Source: Eubacterium barkeri (GTDB lineage Bacteria > Bacillota > Clostridia > Eubacteriales > Eubacteriaceae). From it: DNA of 64,000 bases. Under the pieces are notes generated by a model. It saw nothing but the letters and a program-made list of their open reading frames with translations. It was not told where the DNA came from and did not search any database. This document shows positions 9,507-17,629 of the stretch, piece by piece. Position 1 is the stretch's first letter; every line of letters starts with the position of its first letter. The stretch lies in assembly GCF_900107125.1 (NCBI RefSeq), contig NZ_FNOU01000001.1, forward strand, positions 186,001-250,000, read 5' to 3'. Made by a program: the position numbers and the translations under genes.

Positions 9507-10439
9507 CTATTTCCTGTTTCCAAATTCCTGGATAAAGGCGTCAATTTCGGCAGCGGTTTCCAGGGGAATGGTGCGAATGGTCTTATCGATTTTTCGGACA
9601 AAGCCAGAAAGGGCTTTACCTGGACCGATTTCGACGATGGTATCCACCCCTTTGTGGATGAGGGCCCGGATGGTATCCTCCATATAAACACTGCTTTGGA
9701 CCTGGCGGACCAGAAGGTCCGGGATGGCATCTCCGGGACCCTTTTCGTCTCCCAGGCAGTTAAACAGCACGGGAATGGACATGGGTCCAAAGATAGTGTT
9801 GGTAAAGCGCGCCGCCAGAGCATCCCCGGCAGGGGCCATGAGGCTGGTGTGGAAGGGGCCGCTGACCTTTAGGGGAAGGCAGCGTCTGGCTCCGGCGGCC
9901 TTGGCCAGGGCTGCGGCCGCATCTACCCCAGGGGCTTCACCGGAGATAACCAGCTGTCCCGGACAATTATAATTGGCGATTTCTACCAAACCCACCGAGG
10001 AGGCTTCCACACAAATCGGCTCCAGGGCATCCCGGTTAAGGCCCAGGATAGCGGCCATGCCGACCTGCAAGCCCTGGGCGGCTGTGGCCATGGCCTGGCC
10101 CCGGAAGGCCACCAGCTTGAGGGCATCGCCGGAATTGAGGACTCCAGCGGCGTAGAGGGCGGAGTATTCCCCCAGGGAAAGCCCAGCCAGGTAATCCGGT
10201 CGGATACCAGCGGCGGTCAGCAGATCCGTAACGCCTATGGCAAAGGCCACCATACAGGGCTGGGTAAATTCTGTGGCGTTTAGCTTATCCTCCGGACCGT
10301 CAAAGCAGAGGGTTTTCAAATCAAAATCCAGGGGGGCATTATCGTAAACCTGGGCAAAGAGGGGAGCGGTGTCGTATAAATCCTTTCCCATTCCCAGGTG
10401 CTGGCTCCCCTGGCCAGCATATAAAAAAGCCATGGTCAT
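9507..10439 (-). CDS. fabD: Malonyl-CoA:ACP transacylase FabD
   Basis: 310 aa. It moves malonyl groups from CoA to ACP. It opens with AFLYAGQGSQHLGMGKDLY, has the nucleophile elbow as GLSLGEYSAL (the common motif is GHSLGE) and the active-site His in GPFHTSLMAPAG. The ATG at 10439 overlaps the stop of the upstream NPD-family gene (ATGA) and has GGAGG eight bases upstream, so it is preferred over in-frame ATGs at 10454 and 10445. Confidence 0.95.
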   Translation of the reverse strand: MTMAFLYAGQGSQHLGMGKDLYDTAPLFAQVYDNAPLDFDLKTLCFDGPEDKLNATEFTQPCMVAFAIGVTDLLTAAGIRPDYLAGLSLGEYSALYAAGVLNSGDALKLVAFRGQAMATAAQGLQVGMAAILGLNRDALEPICVEASSVGLVEIANYNCPGQLVISGEAPGVDAAAALAKAAGARRCLPLKVSGPFHTSLMAPAGDALAARFTNTIFGPMSIPVLFNCLGDEKGPGDAIPDLLVRQVQSSVYMEDTIRALIHKGVDTIVEIGPGKALSGFVRKIDKTIRTIPLETAAEIDAFIQEFGNRK

Positions 10440-11503
10440 GGGCATAACCTCCAATCGGTCATCAGCTCGTCAATCAATTGGGCGACGGGCTGTATTTTAG
10501 AAATACGGTGGGCATTACTGCCGCAGAAAAAGAGTCCCTCAGAGACATTTCCCCGGGCCGCGGCAATAAGGGCGGCGGAGATGCAGTAGGGGGTTTCTGC
10601 TGGGTTGCAGGGGGTCAGACAATTGGTGCAGGCCCTGGGACGGAAGCGCTTGCCCTGGGCCAGTCCCTGGATTAAGGGGGTGTTCAGGGCCCGGCCCGGC
10701 ATCCCCACCGGGCTTTTGATCAGGACGATATCCTCGGCTTTGGCGGAAACCATCATTTCTTTAAAAGCCTGGCTGGCATCACATTCATCGGTGGCGATGA
10801 ACCGAGTCCCGATTTGGGCACCGGCGGCCCCCAGCTTAGTGTAATGGGCCATATCTTCACCGTCGTACACCCCTCCGGCCACAAAGACCGGAATGGCCCG
10901 ACCGTATTGCTGCTCAAAGGGAAGGAGTACATCCTGAACCTCTTTTAAGAGATCCTCCAGCCGGGGTAAGGGGGGTGTTTCCAGAACCTTTGGGGTAAAT
11001 CCCAGATGGCCACCAGCCATGGGGCCCTCCAGGACCACAAAGTCCGGGATCACACCGTGGTGGCGGTCCCAGAGCCGGCAGATGACCTTGGCGGCTCGTC
11101 CGCCAGAGACGATGGGGGCCAGGGCCACATCCGAATCCCCGGCCAGGGCTGGCAGGGCGCTGGGGAGCCCGGCACCGGAGATAATGGCATCCACCCCTGC
11201 AGCAATGGCAGTGGGAATGACTTCATCGTACTGGGTGGTGGCCACCATGGCATTGATGGCCACCAGCCCCCGGCCGCCGCTAATGGTCTTGGCCCGGCGG
11301 ATTTCCCGGGTCAGGCTCCTTAGATTGGCCTCCTGGGGATTCTTGGCGAAATCCGCTTCGTCAAAGCCGGTTACTGCGGTACTGATACAGCCCATGGCAC
11401 CACAGGCGGCTACGGCGCCAGCCAGTCCTCCCAGGGAGATGCCGATCCCCATGCCTCCCTGGATAATGGGGAGCTCTAAATGTTTACTTCCTAGCTTTGT
11501 CAT
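10436..11503 (-). CDS. NPD-family flavoprotein with cysteine cluster, FabX-like / second FabK-like protein
   Basis: 355 aa TIM-barrel flavoprotein of the nitronate monooxygenase/FabK superfamily. FMN-site features are IIQGGMGIGIS, SGAGLPSALP, the catalytic-type His in GPMAGGHLGF and FVAGGVYDGED. Unlike the FabK encoded upstream it has a C-terminal cysteine cluster, CTNCLTPC then PYC (Cys ~292, 295, 299 and 307; CxxCxxxCx7C), followed by GLFFCGSNAHRI. This layout recalls the Fe-S-containing FabX of epsilon-proteobacteria, an acyl-ACP dehydrogenase/isomerase that makes unsaturated fatty acids. Tight overlap with fabK and fabD makes a lipid role likely. Nitronate monooxygenase is the alternative name a database search might return. 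Confidence 0.8.
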   Translation of the reverse strand: MTKLGSKHLELPIIQGGMGIGISLGGLAGAVAACGAMGCISTAVTGFDEADFAKNPQEANLRSLTREIRRAKTISGGRGLVAINAMVATTQYDEVIPTAIAAGVDAIISGAGLPSALPALAGDSDVALAPIVSGGRAAKVICRLWDRHHGVIPDFVVLEGPMAGGHLGFTPKVLETPPLPRLEDLLKEVQDVLLPFEQQYGRAIPVFVAGGVYDGEDMAHYTKLGAAGAQIGTRFIATDECDASQAFKEMMVSAKAEDIVLIKSPVGMPGRALNTPLIQGLAQGKRFRPRACTNCLTPCNPAETPYCISAALIAAARGNVSEGLFFCGSNAHRISKIQPVAQLIDELMTDWRLCP

Positions 11504-12432
11504 AATGGGGATAATCCTTTGAGGGTGGCCTCAGCACCAGCGGCTAAATCCTCGAAAATGCTGCGCAGGGGGCGGATTTCGGTAATCATGCCGCTGACCT
11601 GTCCGGCCATGAGGCTGCCGTTTTCCACATCCCCATCCCGTACCGCCCGACGGAGACTGCCCAGGGTAAATTCCTCCAGGGTCATCTTATCGGCACCCTC
11701 AGCCTCCATTTTCAGGTAGGTCCGGGACATTTTGTTTTTAAGGATACGTACGGGTGCGCCCACAGACTGGCCGGTGACCACGGTGCTGCGGTCTCCAGCC
11801 TTTAAAATGGCCTGTTTATAGTGATCGTGGATGGGGCATTCCACACTGGTCAGCAGGCAGGTTCCCAGCTGGACACCGGAAGCGCCCAGGGCGTAGGCGG
11901 CCAGAAGCTGACGGCCATGGGCAATGCCTCCAGCGGCAATCACCGGGACATCCACAGCATCCACCACCTGGGGAACCAGGGCCATGGTGGTCAGATCTCC
12001 CACGTGACCGCCGCTTTCCAGACCCTCGGCAATAATGGCATCGGCTCCGGCACCCACCAGGCGCCGGGCTAAAACCACTGAGGAAACCACGGGAATGACG
12101 AGGATGCCAGCGGCCTTCCAGGCGGACATATACTTGCCGGGATTTCCGGCTCCGGTGGTGATCACCGGGACCTGCTCCTCCACCGCCATAGCGGCAATGG
12201 CATCGGCATCGGGATTCATGAGCATGATATTTAAGCCAAAGGGCTTATCCGTCAGGGCCTTGCAGTCCTGTACCTCCCGGCGGAGTGTTTCTGCATCCAT
12301 TCCCCCAGAGGCAATGAGGCCCAGGCCGCCAGCGTTGGAAGCCGCAGCGGCAAAGGCACCCGTGGCAATATTGGCCATGCCTCCCTGGATAAAGGGAAAT
12401 TCCGTTTTTAAGAGTGTATTGATTTTATTCAT
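11500..12432 (-). CDS. fabK: Enoyl-[acyl-carrier-protein] reductase FabK
   Basis: 310 aa FMN enzyme that reduces trans-2-enoyl-ACP with NAD(P)H, completing each elongation cycle. FabK signatures are FPFIQGGMANIATG at the N terminus, FGLNIMLMNP, TTGAGNPGKY, EGLESGGHVGDLTT with the key His, and IAAGGIAHGRQL. No FabI is present in the operon. The start at 12432 overlaps the fabH stop by 8 bases and the stop overlaps the next start (ATGA). The ribosome site is weak, consistent with coupling. Confidence 0.95.
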   Translation of the reverse strand: MNKINTLLKTEFPFIQGGMANIATGAFAAAASNAGGLGLIASGGMDAETLRREVQDCKALTDKPFGLNIMLMNPDADAIAAMAVEEQVPVITTGAGNPGKYMSAWKAAGILVIPVVSSVVLARRLVGAGADAIIAEGLESGGHVGDLTTMALVPQVVDAVDVPVIAAGGIAHGRQLLAAYALGASGVQLGTCLLTSVECPIHDHYKQAILKAGDRSTVVTGQSVGAPVRILKNKMSRTYLKMEAEGADKMTLEEFTLGSLRRAVRDGDVENGSLMAGQVSGMITEIRPLRSIFEDLAAGAEATLKGLSPL

Positions 12433-13378
12433 ATGAGTTCTGCTTTCTAATAATGGCTCCGCCCCAGGTTAATCCGGCGCCAAAGCCCACGCACATTATC
12501 CGGGCTCCAGGCTTCAGCCGCCCCAGCTCAGACAGCTCGTCCAGGGCCATGGGAATACTGGCCGCACTGGTATTGCCGTAGCGGTCCATATTTTGATAAA
12601 ATTTAGCGGGATCGGCCTTGAGCTTCTTAATGACATGGTCAATGATCCGGGAGTTGGCCTGATGGCACACCACCTCATCGATGTCGGAAAGGCTTAAGCC
12701 GCTTTGGGTAAGGAGGGCATGGATAACCTTGGGAATAACCTGGACGGCAAAGCGGAAAACCTTCCGGCCGTCCATATGGATAATGGATTTTGGCGCAGCA
12801 GGCCCATCCACTAAAATGGCTTTTGGATCGGCCTCGGCCCCAAGGATGCTGTAATAGCCGGCATCCTCACAGCACTTTACCACGGCAGCCCCGGCACCAT
12901 CCCCAAAGAGCACGCAGGTGGAACGATCGGAGAAATCCATGAGCCGGCTGAGAACCTCACAGCCTACCACGATGGCGTAGGGGCGGGCTGGAGTCAGTAG
13001 TCCCTGGGTCACCTGCAGGGCGTATAAAAATCCGGAGCAGGCCGCCCCAATGTCAAAGCTGGGGATATCCAGGGGCAGCCCCAACCGGGCTGCCACCATA
13101 TTGGCGGTACTGGGGGTCATGTTGTCCGGACTGACCGTAGCGACGATACAGGCCCCAATGGATTCAGGGGAAACCCCACTGCGGGATAGGGCTGACTGTG
13201 CCGCCCGGGTGGCCAAATCCACCCCTCCTTCGTCCTCAGCACAGAAATAGCGGCTGAGGATACCGGTTCGCTCCCGGATCCAGGCGTCATTGGTATCCAC
13301 AAACTGTGCCAGATCATCATTGGTCACCAGCCGGTCCGGGGTTCCCCGTCCGGTGGCGATGAGTTCAATTCCCATCAT
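12425..13378 (-). CDS. fabH: Beta-ketoacyl-ACP synthase III FabH
   Basis: 317 aa. It starts fatty-acid synthesis by condensing an acyl-CoA primer with malonyl-ACP. Active-site Cys in DIGAACSGFLYALQ, His in VVCHQANSRIID and Asn in GNTSAASIPMAL are all present. The open frame extends upstream, but AAGGAG seven bases before the ATG at 13378 and homology of the first residues (IELIATGRGTPDRLVTND) set the start. It overlaps accA by 14 bases. Confidence 0.96.
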   Translation of the reverse strand: MMGIELIATGRGTPDRLVTNDDLAQFVDTNDAWIRERTGILSRYFCAEDEGGVDLATRAAQSALSRSGVSPESIGACIVATVSPDNMTPSTANMVAARLGLPLDIPSFDIGAACSGFLYALQVTQGLLTPARPYAIVVGCEVLSRLMDFSDRSTCVLFGDGAGAAVVKCCEDAGYYSILGAEADPKAILVDGPAAPKSIIHMDGRKVFRFAVQVIPKVIHALLTQSGLSLSDIDEVVCHQANSRIIDHVIKKLKADPAKFYQNMDRYGNTSAASIPMALDELSELGRLKPGARIMCVGFGAGLTWGGAIIRKQNSYE

Positions 13379-14342
13379 GGGTGTTCTCCTTTTCGAAAAT
13401 ACGGGCCTTGGGCAGGCTTTGGCCGAATTCCCGGAATTTTTTATAGCGCCGGGCGGCCAGCTCATTGCCGTTTGTCCGTTCCATGGTCCGCAGCTCCAAA
13501 TCGATAATCTGGTCCACGGCGTCAAAAACAGCCCGGGGCTTGCGATGGGCACCGCCCAGGGGCTCAGGAATAACGCCGTCAATGACGCCTAAGGCTTTTA
13601 AGTCCTGGGCGGTGAGCTTCATCACCCCACAGGCCTCCTCACTTCGGGCGGCATCCTTCCAGAGGATGGCGGCAAAGCCTTCAGGGCTGAGCACCGAATA
13701 CACGGCATGCTCCAGCATATAGATGCCATTGGCCACCCCCAGGGCCAGGGCACCGCCGCTGCCCCCTTCACCGGTAACGATGGTGATGATGGGAACCGTC
13801 AGTCCGCTCATTTCCATAAGGTTCCGGGCGATGGCCTCTCCCTGGCCCTTGGATTCGGCATCCAGACCGGGGTAGGCCCCTGGAGTATCAATAAAGGTAA
13901 TAATGGGCCGGCCAAATTTTTGGGCAGCCATCATGAGGCGCAGGGCCTTGCGGTAACCCTCGGGGGAGGGCATCCCGAAATTGCATCGGAGGTTTTCATT
14001 TAAATCCTTGCCCTTGCGATGGCCGATTACGGTTACCGGACGGCCCTTATACCGGGCGATTCCCCCCAGAATACTGGGGTCCTCACCGCAGTGGCGGTCC
14101 CCCCGCTGTTCAAAAAAATCTGTAAACAAGGCGTCAATATAATCCACCACACCGGGGCGCTCCGGGTGTCTGGCTAAATACACCTTATCTGAAGGGGAGA
14201 GGTCCAGGCACAGGGCTAGCATTTCTTTTTTATTGCGCAGGAGCTGGGTCCGGCGCAGGCGGTCAGCATCCGAGCTGGGCTGATCCAGGGCGCTAAGCTC
14301 CTGGTCGATGGTGAGGATGCGTTTTTCAATTTCTGCAATCAT
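13365..14342 (-). CDS. accA: Acetyl-CoA carboxylase carboxyltransferase subunit alpha
   Basis: 325 aa. With AccD it transfers CO2 from biotin to acetyl-CoA. The N-terminal helical region (EIEKRILTIDQELSALDQPS) is followed by the crotonase-like core with DRHCGEDPSILGG, FIDTPGAYPGLDAE, GEGGSGGALALGVAN and VLSPEGFAAILWKD. The length matches the family. The ATG overlaps the accD stop (ATGA), fitting equal amounts of the two carboxyltransferase subunits. Confidence 0.97.
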   Translation of the reverse strand: MIAEIEKRILTIDQELSALDQPSSDADRLRRTQLLRNKKEMLALCLDLSPSDKVYLARHPERPGVVDYIDALFTDFFEQRGDRHCGEDPSILGGIARYKGRPVTVIGHRKGKDLNENLRCNFGMPSPEGYRKALRLMMAAQKFGRPIITFIDTPGAYPGLDAESKGQGEAIARNLMEMSGLTVPIITIVTGEGGSGGALALGVANGIYMLEHAVYSVLSPEGFAAILWKDAARSEEACGVMKLTAQDLKALGVIDGVIPEPLGGAHRKPRAVFDAVDQIIDLELRTMERTNGNELAARRYKKFREFGQSLPKARIFEKENTHDGN

Positions 14343-15223
14343 CGGTCGGTCCCTCCCTTTAAATCGTGGAGGCGGAGGATACGCAGGAGGGTATCCCGCA
14401 TTTCCCGGCGCTCCACCACCGCATCCACAAAGCCGTGATCCTCCTGGAATTCGCTGCGCTGGAAGCCCTGGGGCAGGGTTTCCCCAATGGTCTGTTCAAT
14501 CACCCGGGGACCTGCAAAGCCAATCAGGGCTTCCGGTTCGGCCAGGGTGATGTCCCCCAGCATGGCGAAGCTGGCCGTCACCCCACCGGTGGTGGGATGG
14601 GTGAGGACGCTGATATACAGGCCTCCCCGGTCCGAGAATCGCTTGAGGGCGGCACTGGTTTTGGCCATTTGCATGAGGCTTAAGATCCCCTCCTGCATGC
14701 GGGCACCGCCACTGGCGCAGAAGATAATCAGGGGCAGCTTCTTCTTGGTGGCAAGCTCTGTGGCCAGGGTGATTTTCTCACCCACAGCGGACCCCATGCT
14801 TCCCATGAGGAAACGGGTATCCATCACCGCGATAACTACGGGAAACCCATCAATCCGCCCCCGGCCGGATACCACACCATCGGTTAAACCCGTGGTGTTC
14901 TGGACGGACTTAAGCTTTTGGGCGTAGCCTGGAAAGCCCAGCCAATCAAAGGGACGGACATGGCGGCCGATATCGTGGAAGGTACCGGGATCCAGGGTAA
15001 TCTGGAGACGGGTATGGGCATCCAGGGGATAATGGTAACCACAGCGGCACACCTGGTCCTGCTTTTTAAGGATATCCAGGGTGGTGGTGTGGCCGCAGGT
15101 CGGGCAGGTTATTCCCAGGGGCTGTGTTTCGGAAACGGGTAAGGGACCCGGGGTGGATTGTCCCTCTCTCAGGGCCTTGAGTTTAAAAATCTTATCCCGC
15201 TGTTTCTTGAAAAATGGATTCAT
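14339..15223 (-). CDS. accD: Acetyl-CoA carboxylase carboxyltransferase subunit beta
   Basis: 294 aa. It contains an N-terminal zinc ribbon and the carboxyltransferase core (RGRIDGFPVVIAVMD, GSMGSAVGEK, FCASGGARMQEG, HPTTGGVTASFAMLGD). The zinc ribbon reads CPTC then VCRCGYH, so the second knuckle is C-x-C instead of the usual C-x2-C; the codons around 15045 confirm this. Its ATG overlaps the accC stop and its stop overlaps the accA start. Confidence 0.96.
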   Translation of the reverse strand: MNPFFKKQRDKIFKLKALREGQSTPGPLPVSETQPLGITCPTCGHTTTLDILKKQDQVCRCGYHYPLDAHTRLQITLDPGTFHDIGRHVRPFDWLGFPGYAQKLKSVQNTTGLTDGVVSGRGRIDGFPVVIAVMDTRFLMGSMGSAVGEKITLATELATKKKLPLIIFCASGGARMQEGILSLMQMAKTSAALKRFSDRGGLYISVLTHPTTGGVTASFAMLGDITLAEPEALIGFAGPRVIEQTIGETLPQGFQRSEFQEDHGFVDAVVERREMRDTLLRILRLHDLKGGTDR

Positions 15224-16617
15224 GGACGGACCTCCTTAGCCGGCTCTAATCCGGCACCGACGGCATTCCACTCCATCAGCTCGGGAAGCTCCGTGTCTAA
15301 AAAGCTGGTATCGTAGCTCCCCCGGACGAAAGCCGGATGATGGAGGATAAGGTAATTAAGCTCTGCGGTGGTGGTAAAGCCTTCGATGATGAGCTCCTCC
15401 AGGGCCCGGCGCATTCGGCGGATGGCCTCAAGCCGGCTGCTTCCGTGGACGATGACCTTAGCCACCATGCTGTCGTAGTAGGGGCTTAGGCTATAGCCGG
15501 TGTACAGGGCAGAATCCACCCGAACCCCGCAGCCTGCGGGAAAATGGATGAAGCTGGCGGTTCCGGGACAGGGGGCAAAATCCCGGAAGGGATCTTCTGC
15601 GTTAATCCGGCACTCTATGGACCAGCCCTGCTGGACAATCTCCTCCTGGGTGAAGGAAAGGGACAGGCCCGCCGCCACCCGGAGCTGTTCCCGGATAAGG
15701 TCCACGCTGCACACCATTTCCGTTACGGGGTGCTCCACTTGAATCCGGGTGTTCATTTCAATAAAATAATATTCCCCAGCGGGGGAAAGGACGAATTCAA
15801 TGGTGCCGGCCCCCACATAATGGGCCGCCCTGGCCGCGGCGATGGCGTGGGCCCCCATCCGCGCCCGAAGCTCTGGGGTAAGGGCCTTGGAGGGACTTTC
15901 CTCCAGTAGCTTTTGGTTTTTGCGTTGGATGGAGCAGTCCCGTTCCCCCAGATGCACCACATTCCCCTGGGAGTCCGCCATGATTTGGAATTCAATGTGC
16001 CGGGGATGCTCCACCAGCTTTTCCAAATACATTTCATCATCTCCAAAGCAGGCGATGGTTTCGCTCTGGGCGGCGGAGAAGGCGGGCAGCAGCTCCTCGG
16101 GAGCGTAAACCCGGCGCATTCCCCGGCCACCACCGCCGGCACTGGCTTTGATGAGGACCGGATAGCCGATTTCCTGGGCGATATCTCCAATGGTATCAGC
16201 CGTTACGGCGCCTTTACTTCCTGGCACCACCGGGACACCATTTGCCATCATCAGGGAGCGGGCGGCGGATTTGCTGCCCATCTTCCGGATAACCTCACCA
16301 GTTGATCCGATGAAGGTGATGCCCTCCCGGGCACAGGCATCGGAAAAGTCCGCATTTTCAGAAAGAAAGCCATAGCCCGGATGGATAGCGTCACAATGGG
16401 TGGAGTGGGCCACCTGAATCAGGGCATCGGCATTGAGATAGCTATCCGCCGCCTTGGGTGGGCCAATGCAGACCCCATGGGTCGCCAGCTGGACATGGAG
16501 GGCATCGGCATCGGCTGTGGAGTATACCGCCACGGTTTCGATTTCCATATCCCGACAGGCCCTTAGGATACGCAGAGCAATCTCCCCGCGATTGGCGATG
16601 AGTACGCGCCGGAACAT
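15220..16617 (-). CDS. accC: Biotin carboxylase subunit of acetyl-CoA carboxylase
   Basis: 465 aa, a little longer than the common 445-450. It carboxylates the biotin on AccB using ATP and bicarbonate. It opens with FRRVLIANRGEIALRILRAC and shows the ATP-grasp glycine loop KASAGGGGRGMRRV, the HIEFQIMADSQGNVVHLGER block and FIEMNTRIQVEHPVTEMV. The extra residues are a C-terminal tail (ELPELMEWNAVGAGLEPAKE). It starts two bases after the accB stop. Confidence 0.97.
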   Translation of the reverse strand: MFRRVLIANRGEIALRILRACRDMEIETVAVYSTADADALHVQLATHGVCIGPPKAADSYLNADALIQVAHSTHCDAIHPGYGFLSENADFSDACAREGITFIGSTGEVIRKMGSKSAARSLMMANGVPVVPGSKGAVTADTIGDIAQEIGYPVLIKASAGGGGRGMRRVYAPEELLPAFSAAQSETIACFGDDEMYLEKLVEHPRHIEFQIMADSQGNVVHLGERDCSIQRKNQKLLEESPSKALTPELRARMGAHAIAAARAAHYVGAGTIEFVLSPAGEYYFIEMNTRIQVEHPVTEMVCSVDLIREQLRVAAGLSLSFTQEEIVQQGWSIECRINAEDPFRDFAPCPGTASFIHFPAGCGVRVDSALYTGYSLSPYYDSMVAKVIVHGSSRLEAIRRMRRALEELIIEGFTTTAELNYLILHHPAFVRGSYDTSFLDTELPELMEWNAVGAGLEPAKEVRP

Positions 16618-16618
16618 C

Positions 16619-17056
16619 CTAAACCTCCCGAACCCGAACCAGGGGGGCGTCGTAGGGTGCTAAATGTCCATCCTCAATGAGAATTTCCTCAATGACACAG
16701 TCAAAGGGTGCATTCACCTCGTTCATCATCTTCATGGCTTCAATGAGGCCGATGGGCTGGCCCGCCTCAATGCTTTTCCCCACCGTGATAAAGGGGGACT
16801 CACCGGGAGAGGGTGCATGGTAGAAGGTTCCCACCAGGGGGGCATTGATGGTCAGTGCCTCGGTAATATCCTCTGCGGGTTCCTCAGTAGAGGCAGGGGC
16901 AGCAAAGGCCCTGGAAGGGCTGGGGGTTAACTCAACCGGGTTACAGGTGCCCTTTTTTTCCAGCTCAATACTGCTTCCTTCTGTTTCAAATTTAAGATGG
17001 GTACATTGGCTGGCATCAAACCGATCCATTAATGTCAGGATATCTTTAAGCTCCAT
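16619..17056 (-). CDS. accB: Biotin carboxyl carrier protein of acetyl-CoA carboxylase
   Basis: 145 aa. The N-terminal half is a helix plus a Pro/Ala/Ser-rich linker (residues ~40-65); the C-terminal half is the biotinyl domain with the modification site EAMKMMNEV. It carries CO2 between AccC and AccA/AccD. It is the first of the carboxylase genes after acpP, separated from it by 86 bases that include a hairpin. Confidence 0.96.
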   Translation of the reverse strand: MELKDILTLMDRFDASQCTHLKFETEGSSIELEKKGTCNPVELTPSPSRAFAAPASTEEPAEDITEALTINAPLVGTFYHAPSPGESPFITVGKSIEAGQPIGLIEAMKMMNEVNAPFDCVIEEILIEDGHLAPYDAPLVRVREV

Positions 17057-17111
17057 GGCGACTCCTTTTCATGGTTGTTTACATTGCTTTCATACATTTT
17101 CATAATACAGT

Positions 17112-17136
17112 AAAAGAATACCGGCCATCTGGCCGG
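17112..17136 (-). terminator. Intra-operon attenuator between acpP and accB
   Basis: On the minus strand CCGGCC-AGAT-GGCCGG (17136-17121) is followed by TATTCTTTT. The short stem and modest T run suggest partial termination, which would give more acpP than acc/fab message. Confidence 0.65.
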
Positions 17137-17142
17137 CTAGGA

Positions 17143-17370
17143 TTACACCTGGGCGTTTAAATACTCAACAATATTACCAACGGTTTTGAAATTGGCCAGC
17201 TCATTGTCTTCAATGGTAATGCCAAAGGCTTCTTCCAAAGCCATGGCCAGTTCCACAGCCTCCAGGCTATCCGCATCCAAATCCTCTTGGAGGCTGGATT
17301 CCAGGGTGACATCCTCTGCATCACAGTTCAGTGTTTCTACAATAATGGCTTTAATGGCATCAAAATTCAT
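17143..17370 (-). CDS. acpP: Acyl carrier protein
   Basis: 75 aa acidic four-helix protein. The phosphopantetheine attachment Ser is in DLDADSLEAVELAMALEE; the N terminus FDAIKAIIVETLNCD and the C-terminal FKTVGNIVEYLNAQ are typical. It is the first gene of the minus-strand fab/acc operon and is preceded by AGAGGAT and a strong promoter. It tethers acyl chains for all the fab enzymes encoded downstream. Confidence 0.97.
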   Translation of the reverse strand: MNFDAIKAIIVETLNCDAEDVTLESSLQEDLDADSLEAVELAMALEEAFGITIEDNELANFKTVGNIVEYLNAQV

Positions 17371-17394
17371 TTGATTATCCTCTTTTCATAAAAA

Positions 17395-17425
17395 TATTTA
17401 ATTAAAAATACTTAGTTAAAAATCT
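17395..17425 (-). promoter_or_regulatory. AT-rich direct repeat in the fab leader, possible MarR operator
   Basis: Plus-strand text has two copies of TTAAAAAT 14 bp apart (ATTAAAAATACT / AGTTAAAAATCT) between the acpP promoter and its ribosome site. An operator for the MarR protein encoded at the operon's other end is possible; it is not a clean match to the published FabT palindrome. Confidence 0.3.
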
Positions 17426-17431
17426 TTATGT

Positions 17432-17459
17432 ATTATACCATTCGACTTTTCGATGTCAA
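17432..17459 (-). promoter_or_regulatory. Consensus sigmaA promoter of the fab/acc operon
   Basis: Minus strand -35 TTGACA (17459-17454), 16-bp spacer, -10 TATAAT (17437-17432). Both hexamers are perfect. The 5' leader to acpP is about 55 bases. Confidence 0.88.
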
Positions 17460-17563
17460 GGGGGGATTCATTATTTAAGGAAATAGAAAAGTACTGTGGC
17501 CATTTCAATTACGGGAAAGAGCGGCTCATTGGAGAAAAGCAAAGGGTGAAAGATGAAAAGACA

Positions 17564-17592
17564 TTGGCGGAATGACCGAAGTAGGGTAGAAT
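17564..17592 (+). promoter_or_regulatory. SigmaA promoter of the lysR gene
   Basis: TTGGCG (17564-17569), 17-bp spacer, TAGAAT (17587-17592), about 37 bp before the LysR start. It is divergent from the acpP promoter; the ~100 bp between the two promoters shows no other clear feature. Confidence 0.6.
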
Positions 17593-17629
17593 AGGACACA
17601 ATGAAACCATAATCAAGGAAGGGGCTGTG

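Noticed and set aside
7929-9872. 647-codon open frame on the plus strand opposite fabF, fabG and fabD
   Set aside because: It is antisense to three well-identified fab genes, is Gly/His-rich as expected for a shadow frame in GC-rich DNA, and has no ribosome site or family motif.
17395-17425. FabT palindrome in the acpP leader
   Set aside because: The region is AT-rich with direct repeats but does not match the published FabT dyad; kept only as a low-confidence operator candidate.
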